From Paenibacillus albiflavus (GTDB lineage Bacteria; Bacillota; Bacilli; Paenibacillales; NBRC-103111), in contig NZ_SKFG01000035.1 of assembly GCF_004344915.1 (NCBI RefSeq), forward strand, positions 1-54,593: a stretch of DNA of 54,593 nt, in the 5' to 3' direction. Under the pieces are notes generated by a model, which did no database searches, was not told the DNA's origin, and saw only the letters and a list, made by a program, of their open reading frames with translations. A program made the position numbers and the translations under genes. Below, one piece after another: positions 25,226 to 32,980 of this stretch (its first letter is position 1; each line of letters begins with the position of its first letter).

Positions 25226-26269
25226 ATGATAGTCGTAACATCAACAAATATTCGAGAAGAACGTTTGCAAGAACTTGTGGGATATATTGAGAAGCACGAA
25301 GTAGCTACTCATGTTGTTAAGGGTGAGGATCGGATTGTAATAGGCATCATAGGCAAAGCTGATCCTAAACTGGCAGAACAACTGCGCCAAATGAAAGACG
25401 TTATCGAAGTAATCAAAATTTCAAAATCATATAAGCTCGCCTCACGTGAATTCCAACCCGCCAATACGGTTATCTCGATTAAAGGTGTTGAAATCGGCGG
25501 CGACCAGCTTGTCGTGATGGGTGGTCCCTGTGCTGTTGAATCAGCTGAACAGATCGATGACATTGCCAGACTCGTTAAAGCGGCAGGGGCTCAAGTTCTG
25601 CGCGGAGGAGCATTTAAGCCTCGAACTGGTCCATACAGCTTCCAAGGCGTAGGGGTAGAAGGCTTGCAAATGATGGCTGAAGCAGGCAAGAAGCATAACA
25701 TCCTGACCATTACGGAAGTCATGACACCTGAATATGTGGATGTATGCGCTGAGTATGCAGATATTCTTCAAGTGGGTACGCGCAATATGCAGAATTTTGA
25801 CCTGTTGCGTAAGCTTGGTACTATCCAGACCCCTGTCTTGCTGAAACGCGGCTTTAGTGCGACTTATGACGAATTCCTCAATGCGGCTGAGTACATCTTA
25901 GCAGGCGGCAACCCGAATGTTATGCTATGTGAGCGTGGGATTCGTACATTTGAGACTTATACACGCAATACCTTAGATCTTGCTGCAATTCCAGTGCTCC
26001 AATCATTAAGTCATTTACCTGTGATTTCAGACCCAAGCCATGGAACTGGTCGAAGAGAGCTAGTAGAACCGATGGCTAAAGCTTCTGTTGCTGCTGGCGC
26101 CAATGGGCTGATTATCGAAATGCATACAGATCCAGATAACTCCATGACAGGCGATGGCGTACAATCGTTATTTCCAGATCAATTTGCTAAATTGATGCAT
26201 GATCTTGAACAATTGTCGCCATTATGCGGAAAGAAATTCGATACACCCAAAGAAGCTTTGTCTGTATAG
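25226..26269 (+). CDS. aroF: 3-deoxy-7-phosphoheptulonate synthase (DAHP synthase, type I-beta)
   Basis: 347 aa. First step of the shikimate pathway: PEP plus erythrose 4-phosphate. Residues 1-70 form a ferredoxin-like/ACT-type regulatory domain, as in Thermotoga DAHP synthase; the TIM barrel follows. Metal and substrate motifs: MGGPCAVES (Cys102), GGAFKPRTGPYSFQG, QVGTRNMQNF, LLKRGFS, ERGIRTFE, DPSHGTGRR and EMHTDP. It lacks a chorismate mutase domain. ATG 25226 is about 8 nt after CGGAGAG. It is next to serC but separated by a ~85-bp gap, so co-transcription is possible only. Confidence 0.95.
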   Translation: MIVVTSTNIREERLQELVGYIEKHEVATHVVKGEDRIVIGIIGKADPKLAEQLRQMKDVIEVIKISKSYKLASREFQPANTVISIKGVEIGGDQLVVMGGPCAVESAEQIDDIARLVKAAGAQVLRGGAFKPRTGPYSFQGVGVEGLQMMAEAGKKHNILTITEVMTPEYVDVCAEYADILQVGTRNMQNFDLLRKLGTIQTPVLLKRGFSATYDEFLNAAEYILAGGNPNVMLCERGIRTFETYTRNTLDLAAIPVLQSLSHLPVISDPSHGTGRRELVEPMAKASVAAGANGLIIEMHTDPDNSMTGDGVQSLFPDQFAKLMHDLEQLSPLCGKKFDTPKEALSV

Positions 26270-26354
26270 TGTCATATTTCAGATCTCTATTGAAGCTTAG
26301 ACGTAATCTTGCTATCATAGGAATATTACACATATATATTGGGAGTTGAGAGAC

Positions 26355-27446
26355 ATGGATAAACGGGCTTATAATTTCAATGCAGGACCAGCAGCATTGC
26401 CTCTAGCTGTACTCGAACGTGCACAGCAGGAATTGGTAGAATATAAGGGAATTGGCATGTCTATTATGGAAATTTCCCATCGCAGCAAAGAGTACGAAGC
26501 GTTAAATACAGAAACGCAAGAGCTGTTGAAAGAACTCATGGGCATACCTGATGGCTATCAAATCTTATTCTTGCAAGGTGGAGCATCTTCACAATTCGCG
26601 ATGATCCCTATGAATTTCTTGAAACCAGGACGAGTAGGAAGTTATGTGCATACAGGTGCTTGGGCGGAGAAAGCGTATAAGGAAGCGAAGCTATTAGGAC
26701 ATGAGGTGCATATTGCAGCTACTTCTGAAGCACATGATTTCATGCAAATTCCAGAGCTTAATGAAATTGAAATCCACCCGGATTCAGCTTATCTACATAT
26801 TACCTCGAATGAAACCATTGGTGGTACTCAATTCCAGGAATATCCGAACACAGGCAATGTTCCATTAATCGCCGATATGTCTTCTGATATTTTATGCAGA
26901 CCAGTAGATGTCTCAAAATTCGCAATGATCTATGCAGGAGCACAGAAGAACCTAGGTCCTTCAGGTGTTACGATTGCGATTATTCGTGAAGATTTATTGC
27001 AAGATTTACCGAAAAATATCCCAACTATGCTTCGTTATGAGATTCATAGTACAAATAATTCATTATACAATACACCGCCAGTATACTCTGTCTACATGGT
27101 TAATCTCGTTCTCAAGTGGATTAAGGAGAATGGTGGCGTAGAGGCAATGGAGCAAACCAACCGCGCCAAAGCGAAGCTGATCTATGATGCAATCGATGAG
27201 TCCAAAGGATTCTACATTGGATGCGCAGCTCCAGCAAGTCGCTCTTTGATGAACCTAACCTTCCGTTTAGCATCAGAAGAGCTTGAGAAATCCTTCATTA
27301 AACAAGCAGAAGCGGCAGGCTTTGTAGGACTTAAAGGTCATCGCAGTGTTGGCGGCTTACGTGCTTCTGCGTATAATGCAGTACCAATGGAAGCTTGTGA
27401 AGCACTTGCTAACTTCATGCGTGACTTCCAGCAGAAGAACAGCTAG
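26355..27446 (+). CDS. serC: Phosphoserine aminotransferase
   Basis: 363 aa PLP enzyme making 3-phosphoserine for serine (and pyridoxal) synthesis. Begins with the family's AYNFNAGPAALP; the PLP lysine is in GAQKNLGPSGV (near 197), and TSNETIGGTQ plus the C-terminal GHRSVGGLRASAYNA complete the signature. ATG 26355 is used because GGGAG lies 9 nt before it; the TTG at 26346 would give three more residues without a better site. A strong terminator follows. Confidence 0.96.
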   Translation: MDKRAYNFNAGPAALPLAVLERAQQELVEYKGIGMSIMEISHRSKEYEALNTETQELLKELMGIPDGYQILFLQGGASSQFAMIPMNFLKPGRVGSYVHTGAWAEKAYKEAKLLGHEVHIAATSEAHDFMQIPELNEIEIHPDSAYLHITSNETIGGTQFQEYPNTGNVPLIADMSSDILCRPVDVSKFAMIYAGAQKNLGPSGVTIAIIREDLLQDLPKNIPTMLRYEIHSTNNSLYNTPPVYSVYMVNLVLKWIKENGGVEAMEQTNRAKAKLIYDAIDESKGFYIGCAAPASRSLMNLTFRLASEELEKSFIKQAEAAGFVGLKGHRSVGGLRASAYNAVPMEACEALANFMRDFQQKNS

Positions 27447-27462
27447 TCCGTTACTTCATCAA

Positions 27463-27502
27463 ATCCCTACTAACCTTCTATTGGTCAGTAGGGATTTTTT
27501 TA
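27463..27502 (+). terminator. Terminator after serC
   Basis: ATCCCTACT (27463-27471) pairs with AGTAGGGAT (27487-27495) then a T-run; inner ACC/GGT pairs extend the stem. Confidence 0.85.
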
Positions 27503-27540
27503 ATGGAATGTATGATAAGAAAACGGCTGAAAACAATAAT

Positions 27541-27697
27541 CAGTGCTGATTGCGAACGGCAAATAATTTCCGAATAAGGGAAATTTATTACCGAAAAAGC
27601 ACCCAAAGTTGCCGCATCGTGGTCAGTAGTATGGTTAAGCGGCACTGGCTGATAGCGAACGTTAATTAATTTCCGATAAAGCGGCAATTTATGTGAA
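27541..27697. repeat. Two imperfect ~55-bp direct repeats
   Basis: Blocks at 27541-27596 and 27643-27697 share CTGATxGCGAACG, TAATTTCCGA and an AATTTAT run; by eye about 70-75 percent alike. No gene was found between the serC terminator and trmL, so these repeats fill most of that 260-bp gap. They may be remnants of a dispersed intergenic repeat. Confidence 0.5.
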
Positions 27698-27760
27698 TAA
27701 GCTCTTTATTGATTTCAATGTCATTGTGTAATACGATACATATAGAGGTGAATAAGCATC

Positions 27761-28225
27761 ATGGCATTTCATATTGTTTTAGTAGAACCAGAAATTCCGG
27801 CGAACACGGGTAATATTGCAAGAACCTGTGCAGCGACAGGAGCTCATTTGCATCTCGTGCATCCACTTGGCTTCAATACGGATGACAAGACGCTTAAGCG
27901 TGCTGGATTAGATTACTGGCACTCAGTCAAGCTTGAATATCATAATTCTTTCGATGAAGTAGTGGAGAAATACGCAGGAAACCGTTTCTTCATGGCAACA
28001 ACCAAAGCGTCCAAAAGGCATTCGGATTTTGAATATCGAGATGGAGACTTTTTTGTATTTGGTAAAGAAACGAAGGGATTGCCTAAATCCATACTAGAGG
28101 CTTATCCCGATACATTAATTAGGCTGCCCATGTCAGATGCGGTAAGATCGTTAAATTTGTCGAATTCAGCCGCAATTATCGTCTATGAAGCACTAAGACA
28201 GATTGACTTCCCGGGACTGGATTAA
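27761..28225 (+). CDS. trmL: tRNA (cytidine/uridine-34-2'-O)-methyltransferase, TrmL/CspR type
   Basis: 154 aa SPOUT enzyme. The knot motifs are clear: VLVEPEIPANTGNIART at the N-terminus (Asn and Arg in motif 1), FVFGKETKGLP in the middle and LPMSDAVRSLNLSNSAAI at the end. It methylates the wobble ribose of tRNA-Leu isoacceptors. The length is that of the minimal YibK/TrmL group. ATG 27761 follows AGAGGTGAATAAGCATC. Monocistronic as far as can be seen. Confidence 0.93.
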   Translation: MAFHIVLVEPEIPANTGNIARTCAATGAHLHLVHPLGFNTDDKTLKRAGLDYWHSVKLEYHNSFDEVVEKYAGNRFFMATTKASKRHSDFEYRDGDFFVFGKETKGLPKSILEAYPDTLIRLPMSDAVRSLNLSNSAAIIVYEALRQIDFPGLD

Positions 28226-28469
28226 ATCGTATATTTAACTAAATTTAGTCATTTAGTCCTTATTTTTGCTCAAGAAAACTCCTTATTTCAAAATTTATCA
28301 TATAAAGTTTTATTGAATATTCAGTATTAAGGAGGAATTTTCAGAAATATGGCGAACTAAGATTGTGATTAGAAAAAGCTGAAGAAAAATTCGCACTCTT
28401 TCATTCAGAGAGAGAATGCTTCTACTTTTGACATTAATCGACATATTTTTGTAATTGAGGTGAATGGTC

Positions 28470-28727
28470 ATGATGAAACCAGCTGGTGTAGTACGGAAGG
28501 TGGATCAATTAGGAAGAATTGTCCTGCCTAAATCTTTACGCAAGCGGTATCAAATGAATGAAGGCGATCCAGTAGAAATTTTGGTACAAGGTGACCACAT
28601 TATTTTGGAAAGATATCGTCCCAAATGTGTTTTCTGTGGAGCTATGAACGGCGTAAGTGAATTTAAGGATCGTCATATTTGCTCAGTATGCTTGACCCAA
28701 ATGAATTCACTTAGAGAACGAGCTTAG
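28470..28727 (+). CDS. AbrB/SpoVT-type regulator with C-terminal zinc-finger-like cysteines
   Basis: 85 aa. Residues 5-48 form the AbrB swapped-hairpin DNA-binding domain (VVRKVDQLGRIVLPKSLR, then DPVEILVQGDHIILERY). The C-terminal part has CVFC (53-56) and CSVC (71-74), which could bind zinc; AbrB itself lacks this pattern. So it is a transition-state-type regulator, not AbrB proper. GAGGTG is 7 nt before ATG 28470; another ATG follows at once. Upstream is a 240-bp gap holding only an orphan AAGGAGGA. Targets are unknown. Confidence 0.88.
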   Translation: MMKPAGVVRKVDQLGRIVLPKSLRKRYQMNEGDPVEILVQGDHIILERYRPKCVFCGAMNGVSEFKDRHICSVCLTQMNSLRERA

Positions 28728-28788
28728 AAGTTCCTCGATGGATGGCGGTACCATGTTTTGTATAATTGAATCTTAGCGGATTCCCTTT

Positions 28789-28836
28789 AGAACCGGCTCC
28801 CCTATCCAATAAGGATCAGAGAAGCCGGTTCTTTTG
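28789..28836 (+). terminator. Terminator after the AbrB-type gene
   Basis: AGAACCGGCT (28789-28798) pairs with AGCCGGTTCT (28823-28832) then TTTT. Confidence 0.8.
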
Positions 28837-28847
28837 GCATATATAAC

Positions 28848-28887
28848 AAAAACAGGCTATGAATCTCGGGTAGGAGATCATAGCCTG
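28848..28887 (-). terminator. Terminator of the minus-strand genes
   Basis: CAGGCTATGA (28853-28862) pairs with TCATAGCCTG (28878-28887); read on the minus strand it ends in a run of T. It lies just after the 32-aa gene. Confidence 0.75.
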
Positions 28888-28901
28888 CTCGTGCTCGCGA
28901 T

Positions 28902-29000
28902 TTACAATCCAGCTGTCTTATCGTCGTTATAAGATGAAGTCAGAATTGCAGTAACGAATATAATTAATACGGTAAGTCCAATCCAGAAAGCTGCTGACAT
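28902..29000 (-). CDS. 32-aa single-pass membrane peptide
   Basis: Short gene starting at ATG 29000 with GAGGTG seven bases upstream. Almost the whole N-terminal two-thirds is hydrophobic (AAFWIGLTVLIIFVTAILTSS) and the tail is YNDDKTAGL, so a small transmembrane protein is expected. I recognise no family. It follows the phosphodiester-glycosidase gene by about 95 bp on the same strand and has its own terminator. Confidence 0.6.
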   Translation of the reverse strand: MSAAFWIGLTVLIIFVTAILTSSYNDDKTAGL

Positions 29001-29095
29001 TGTCATACACCTCACAACATGGTATAAAGATAGATTAATTATACCCAAACCATAACCAAAAGAAAATGAAAGATTCCGAATAAACTGTGACATTT

Positions 29096-30157
29096 TTACT
29101 TGAAGAAAAGGAAGTGTGAGGCAGCTGGCTTGGCTTTGCCTTCAGCGGGAAGATTCATCATTTCATCATTCCATATTAAGGTTGAGGCTCCAGCTCCATC
29201 AAGGTTATACGCGTTCTTCACACCAAGACTAACTAATTTATCCTGCAATTCAGCTAATGTTGCACCTGCATTCGGGTCCTTTTCATCGCCATCGATCACA
29301 AGAAATAGCAATTGTTGATCTTCAAAGCTGGCAATAACAGTTCGCGCTGAGCGCTTCGTTGTTGGCCCTAATTCACTTGAGATCGTTACTTTCTGCTTGT
29401 TCTGTATCAGGATTGGACCTGCCGTCACACCGAATAGGGGTTCAAGCTTCTCGATATCGGTTTGATTCTGATAAGCGCTGCCCACTAATTGAAGCTTCGA
29501 ATTTAAGCCAATAAAAATAGGATTACTCATGGCTGGCATCAAATTCGTATGAAACTGTTTATCAGTTACAATCGTCCCTACAGGGTGCTTGCTAGTTTTA
29601 TTCTCGATATAGCCGCCAGCGTTCACGCCAACAACCGCTTGTAATCTGTTTACGGCTTGCTGCGTCGTCTCTAATTCCCCGACCTGATCCTTGCTTAACA
29701 CGACCCGCATCGCTTGATCTGATTTGAGTCTAACCTTCATAGCATAGCCTGTATACTTGCCCTCATTCAGGACAAATAGCTTTAAATCCAGATTCTCAGA
29801 TGCCTCATGTCTAACCGTACGTCCAAGCTTTGAAGTAATTCGGCCATCGATAATGGACTCTGGCAATGCTGCACTAGCTGCAGCAATCTGAAGCATGTTC
29901 CTTGATTCGAGCGCGCTCGCTTCGTATATCGGCTTGTAATCGTCAAGAAGTGATTTGCTATTCGTCACTTTGACCGTAATATCGTCCAGCTTTTTTTCTA
30001 ATTCAGCCGTATCGAGCTTAATTGGCGTATTATCCACAGAGGTATTCATTGCAGGTACCTCTATTTGTAAATTGACATACATGAGCCAAATGAGCATACC
30101 GATGAATGGAGCTATACATAACAGCATTAACCGATTTAAAGCCTGAACTTTATTCAT
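29096..30157 (-). CDS. Phosphodiester glycosidase (NAGPA)-domain membrane protein
   Basis: 353 aa. One N-terminal transmembrane segment (about 9-29), then a Lys/Asp-rich coiled stretch, then an NAGPA-type domain from about 150: VVGVNAGGYIENK, PIFIGLNSKL, VTAGPILIQN, RSARTVIAS and the C-terminal NLDGAGASTLIWN motif (NLDGGxS-like). Such domains cleave or bind N-acetylglucosamine phosphodiesters and occur in surface-polysaccharide genes, so it probably acts outside the membrane on cell wall or exopolysaccharide. It overlaps the stop of the upstream coiled-coil gene by one base, so the two are coupled. Confidence 0.85.
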   Translation of the reverse strand: MNKVQALNRLMLLCIAPFIGMLIWLMYVNLQIEVPAMNTSVDNTPIKLDTAELEKKLDDITVKVTNSKSLLDDYKPIYEASALESRNMLQIAAASAALPESIIDGRITSKLGRTVRHEASENLDLKLFVLNEGKYTGYAMKVRLKSDQAMRVVLSKDQVGELETTQQAVNRLQAVVGVNAGGYIENKTSKHPVGTIVTDKQFHTNLMPAMSNPIFIGLNSKLQLVGSAYQNQTDIEKLEPLFGVTAGPILIQNKQKVTISSELGPTTKRSARTVIASFEDQQLLFLVIDGDEKDPNAGATLAELQDKLVSLGVKNAYNLDGAGASTLIWNDEMMNLPAEGKAKPAASHFLFFK

Positions 30158-30597
30158 TATTTCAGCACATCCAGCTTAGCCTTCAGTTCTTCAAGCTGTG
30201 TTCGAAGTTCTGTTAGCTGTGTATATAATTGATTGGGTTTATCCGTTTGAGGCGCGTTATTGTCACTTGTAAATGCAAGCAATTCGCTCAGTGAGTTCAC
30301 CTTGGCTTCAAGCTGGCTTATTTTGGCTTGTACATCCGTTTGAAGTGTAGCTACCTGCTCTTGATAATTTGCTTGTATTTGTTTAAGCTGCAGCTCGTTC
30401 TGACGAGAAATGTCTGTAACGATCTGATTCTTAAGCAATTGCGTATAGAAGATGGCTGCAGCTATCCCACTTAGAATGAGGATAACCCAGATTGTGAAAA
30501 AAACGCGATATGTACTCTTCTTCTTCCCTTTACTCATAGATTTGGACTTGCCTGTTATGTGATCAACTTGCACAGAACCTATGGGAGTATTTATCAT
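30157..30597 (-). CDS. Membrane protein with extracellular coiled coil
   Basis: 146 aa. A basic N-terminus (KSKSMSKGKKKS), one transmembrane segment (about 31-52), then an almost continuous coiled coil (about 60-145) rich in Gln, Glu, Lys and Leu with heptad spacing. No catalytic motif. GAGGTGACGAAACG precedes ATG 30597. It ends by overlapping the NAGPA-domain gene by one base, so it likely partners or tethers that protein. No family recognised. Confidence 0.75.
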   Translation of the reverse strand: MINTPIGSVQVDHITGKSKSMSKGKKKSTYRVFFTIWVILILSGIAAAIFYTQLLKNQIVTDISRQNELQLKQIQANYQEQVATLQTDVQAKISQLEAKVNSLSELLAFTSDNNAPQTDKPNQLYTQLTELRTQLEELKAKLDVLK

Positions 30598-30842
30598 CGT
30601 TTCGTCACCTCGTCAAATATTTCGACAGCGAAGCTGCAATTGGTAGTCCCTTGCACTAGTATACACTAAGTCAAAATATGAAAACAAAATGACTTTGGAA
30701 CTAGATTCCCGTGAAAAATGTAGAAAAAGTGAACATGGTCAGGTGGATTCGTCATGAAAATGTTGGGTAATGGTTACATTATAGGAGTCTCATATAGGCT
30801 TATAAGCGACATGTGAGTTTGAATAAGGTGGAAAGGGATGAG

Positions 30843-31001
30843 ATGATGAGTAAACAGCAGGAGAATGAAAGGCTGAATACATCCATTACAAATGCAGAAA
30901 CAGAAGCAGAAAGCAGAGCGAAAGCTATGAGTGAACAGGACGAAGAGGAGCTTGCCCTACTTGCTGCTGACCTGCAAGAGACCGAAAATATTAGCGAATA
31001 A
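30843..31001 (+). CDS. Small acidic protein, unknown
   Basis: 52 aa, rich in Glu, Gln and Ala, without hydrophobic segment; helical throughout (SRAKAMSEQDEEELALLAADLQ). AAAGGGATGAG lies just before the paired ATGs at 30843 and 30846; the GTG at 30813 has no site. No family recognised. It is convergent with the DUF2161 gene, only seven bases apart, and no terminator is visible there. Confidence 0.5.
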   Translation: MMSKQQENERLNTSITNAETEAESRAKAMSEQDEEELALLAADLQETENISE

Positions 31002-31008
31002 AGTTAGA

Positions 31009-31764
31009 TTAGCGTAAATCACAGGCGATGACCGAGACGACGTCTGCGAACGTCGTCGTTAGAGCTGCTTCGCCCTCCGGCAAGAGGGCGTAAACACCAC
31101 GCTGGTGTCGAGCGAACCAGCCATAGGCATTGCGCTGCATAATCGCTGCTGCGCCAGCGCAGCCCGTGCGCTCCCTCAGCTCACGCAGGCTGAGGGGCCC
31201 ATGCTGCGCCAGCGCCGCGGCGCACAGCAGCGCGCGCTCACGGTAAGCGGTGACCTGCCGCTTACCGCCTGGAGAGCCGCCCACGTTGAAGTCACCGTGG
31301 CGGCTCTCAAACTCGGCCGCCAGCCGTTCGGCGGCCTTCTTGCTCACGCGCACCCGCTTCGCAGGGGTGCGCGCTGCGTCACCCGCCACGTCTTCGCGCC
31401 GCGGCGGGTGACAGACCACCTCGACGAGCGGTTCCCGTCTCGTCTTATAGAATCGGACTGTCATAAGCCCCAGTCCGAGCAGCTCACACAGGCGGCGCAC
31501 CTCACCCCAGCTCAGGCGGTGAGGTGCTCTGCCTTTATTGGGCAATTCGATCGCGACATAGACGCGATCTGTAAGCCGCTGCCGATCGATGCCCTGAACA
31601 AGCAGGGGGATTGTAAAACTGCGCTTGAGCTCCACGACCACAAGCTCGTTCCCTTGTACGGCTACGAGGTCGCAATGCTTGACCTCGCCGCGCACCTCAT
31701 ATCCACGTGAAATCCAGTATTTCTTCACAGGTTCATATAGTTCAGTTTCCGATTGTATCGCCAT
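31009..31764 (-). CDS. DUF2161 PD-(D/E)XK nuclease-like protein
   Basis: 251 aa. The N-terminal ~110 residues are a DUF2161-type nuclease fold: Glu27 (RGEVKHCD), Asp32 and the E45-L-K47 motif in VVVELK form the PD-(D/E)XK set. The C-terminal ~90 residues look like a winged-helix domain (SLRELRERTGC, then GVYALLPEG). Substrate unknown. The gene is strikingly GC-rich and Arg/Ala-rich compared with its AT-richer neighbours, which suggests acquisition from another genome or relaxed composition. A long open frame on the opposite strand is a GC-driven shadow. ATG 31764 has AAAGGAGCAGC upstream. Confidence 0.82.
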   Translation of the reverse strand: MAIQSETELYEPVKKYWISRGYEVRGEVKHCDLVAVQGNELVVVELKRSFTIPLLVQGIDRQRLTDRVYVAIELPNKGRAPHRLSWGEVRRLCELLGLGLMTVRFYKTRREPLVEVVCHPPRREDVAGDAARTPAKRVRVSKKAAERLAAEFESRHGDFNVGGSPGGKRQVTAYRERALLCAAALAQHGPLSLRELRERTGCAGAAAIMQRNAYGWFARHQRGVYALLPEGEAALTTTFADVVSVIACDLR

Positions 31765-32095
31765 GGATGCTGCTCCTTTAACGTGATCCGCAGTTTGACT
31801 TCCTTAATAAGCACGAAATCCGATGCATGTTATGCTTCTAGCATTATAACATAACAGACTTGCCTTAATCGGTCATAATAAAACTTGACAGGAAGAAACG
31901 GTTTCATCGTCCTTAAAGGCAGTTGCGTTTCTAAAGGTATTCCTTAGAATTTATGACACTAAGGTTTTAAATTCTGGAATACGCAAAAATTCGCGAAACT
32001 ATAGCCCTCTACGCGCATAGGTATGTAGTACACCTTCCGAAGAAGATAGCTTTCATTCGGAAAGCTAATGGCAAATGCTTGTAGGAGGTTTCCCC
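31765..32095 (+). other. Intergenic region upstream of prkA
   Basis: 331 bases holding repeat copy D, an imperfect palindrome CCGAA...TTCGG near 32037-32060, and the AGGAGG site of prkA. I could not identify a convincing sigma-E promoter, although prkA is sigma-E controlled in B. subtilis. Confidence 0.4.
31894..31932. repeat. Dispersed palindromic repeat, copy D
   Basis: 39 bp, ends AGAAACG and CGTTTCT, centre CGTCCTTAAAGG. Confidence 0.6.
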
Positions 32096-32974
32096 ATGGA
32101 TATTTTTAAACGAATTGCTGAATATCGTGATGAGAAAGAAAAGCTGGCATGGACAGGTACATTCGCAGAGTACATCGAGCTTGTTCGTCAGAATCCTCAT
32201 TTGACCATGTCAGCTCATTCGCGTGTATATGAGATGATCGCATCACATGGCGAATATGAGGAGAATGGGCAGCGGCGATATAAATTTTTTGATCAAGAGA
32301 TATTTGGTCTGGACCGCTCGGTTGAGAAGCTTATCGAAGAGTATTTTCATTCGGCTGCGCGCCGCCTCGATGTTCGCAAACGGATTCTACTATTGATGGG
32401 TCCAGTGAGCGGAGGGAAATCGACGATTGTCACGATGCTTAAGCGTGGATTAGAAGCATTCTCCAGAACGGACCGAGGCGCTGTCTATGCGATTAAAGGC
32501 TGTCCGATGCACGAAGATCCATTCCATCTTATTCCACAGGAACTTCGGGCTGAAATCGAACAAGAATTAGGAATACGAATCGAAGGTACGCTCTGTCCAT
32601 CCTGCCAGATGCGTCTTCGCAATGAATACCACGATGAGATTAGGCTTGTAGAGGTTGAAAGGGTACTGATTTCGGAAGAGTCCCGCATAGGGATTGGTAC
32701 GTTCTCACCGTCTGATCCCAAATCGCAGGATATTGCGGATTTAACGGGATCGATAGATTTCTCCACGATTACAGAATTTGGGTCAGAATCTGATCCACGC
32801 GCGTATCGATTTGATGGTGAGCTGAATAAGGCAAATCGGGGCATAATGGAATTCCAAGAAATGCTCAAGTGTGATGAGAAATTTCTATGGAACTTGCTGT
32901 CACTGACGCAGGAGGGGAATTTTAAAGCAGGCAGGTTCGCGCTTATTTCAGCGGATGAATACGTTGTGCCATGA
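32096..32974 (+). CDS. prkA: PrkA (AAA+ serine kinase/protease-like sporulation protein), 5' part only, split by prophage
   Basis: 292 aa of a protein that is about 630 aa in B. subtilis. The AAA+ N-terminal domain is present: GPVSGGKST Walker A at 102-110, the CPSCQMRLR block, DLTGSID and the NRGIMEFQEMLKCDEKF stretch (Walker B/sensor area). The sequence stays conserved up to FALISADEYVV, then one Pro codon and TGA follow; family members continue here for over 300 residues. The cause is a prophage that begins at this point. PrkA is expressed in the mother cell in Bacillus and affects late sporulation. ATG 32096 has TAGGAGGT upstream. Alone this fragment lacks the C-terminal half and is probably inactive. 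Confidence 0.95.
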   Translation: MDIFKRIAEYRDEKEKLAWTGTFAEYIELVRQNPHLTMSAHSRVYEMIASHGEYEENGQRRYKFFDQEIFGLDRSVEKLIEEYFHSAARRLDVRKRILLLMGPVSGGKSTIVTMLKRGLEAFSRTDRGAVYAIKGCPMHEDPFHLIPQELRAEIEQELGIRIEGTLCPSCQMRLRNEYHDEIRLVEVERVLISEESRIGIGTFSPSDPKSQDIADLTGSIDFSTITEFGSESDPRAYRFDGELNKANRGIMEFQEMLKCDEKFLWNLLSLTQEGNFKAGRFALISADEYVVP

Positions 32975-32980
32975 TTATAC
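32955..32980. other. Left prophage attachment junction (attL), approximate
   Basis: The point where prkA homology stops, around GAATACGTTGTGCC. Large serine integrases exchange at a 2-bp core; GT or TG within this stretch is likely, but without attR it cannot be fixed. Confidence 0.65.

Noticed and set aside
28329-28360. Orphan AAGGAGGA upstream of the AbrB-type gene
   Set aside because: Only a three-codon frame (ATG GCG AAC TAA) follows; too short to call a leader peptide.
31105-31710. 201-codon open frame opposite the DUF2161 gene
   Set aside because: It is a shadow produced by high GC content; composition is unlike a real protein and it lacks a ribosome binding site.
31860-32090. Sigma-E promoter for prkA
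   Set aside because: Several ATA/CATA words were tried, but none had acceptable spacing.
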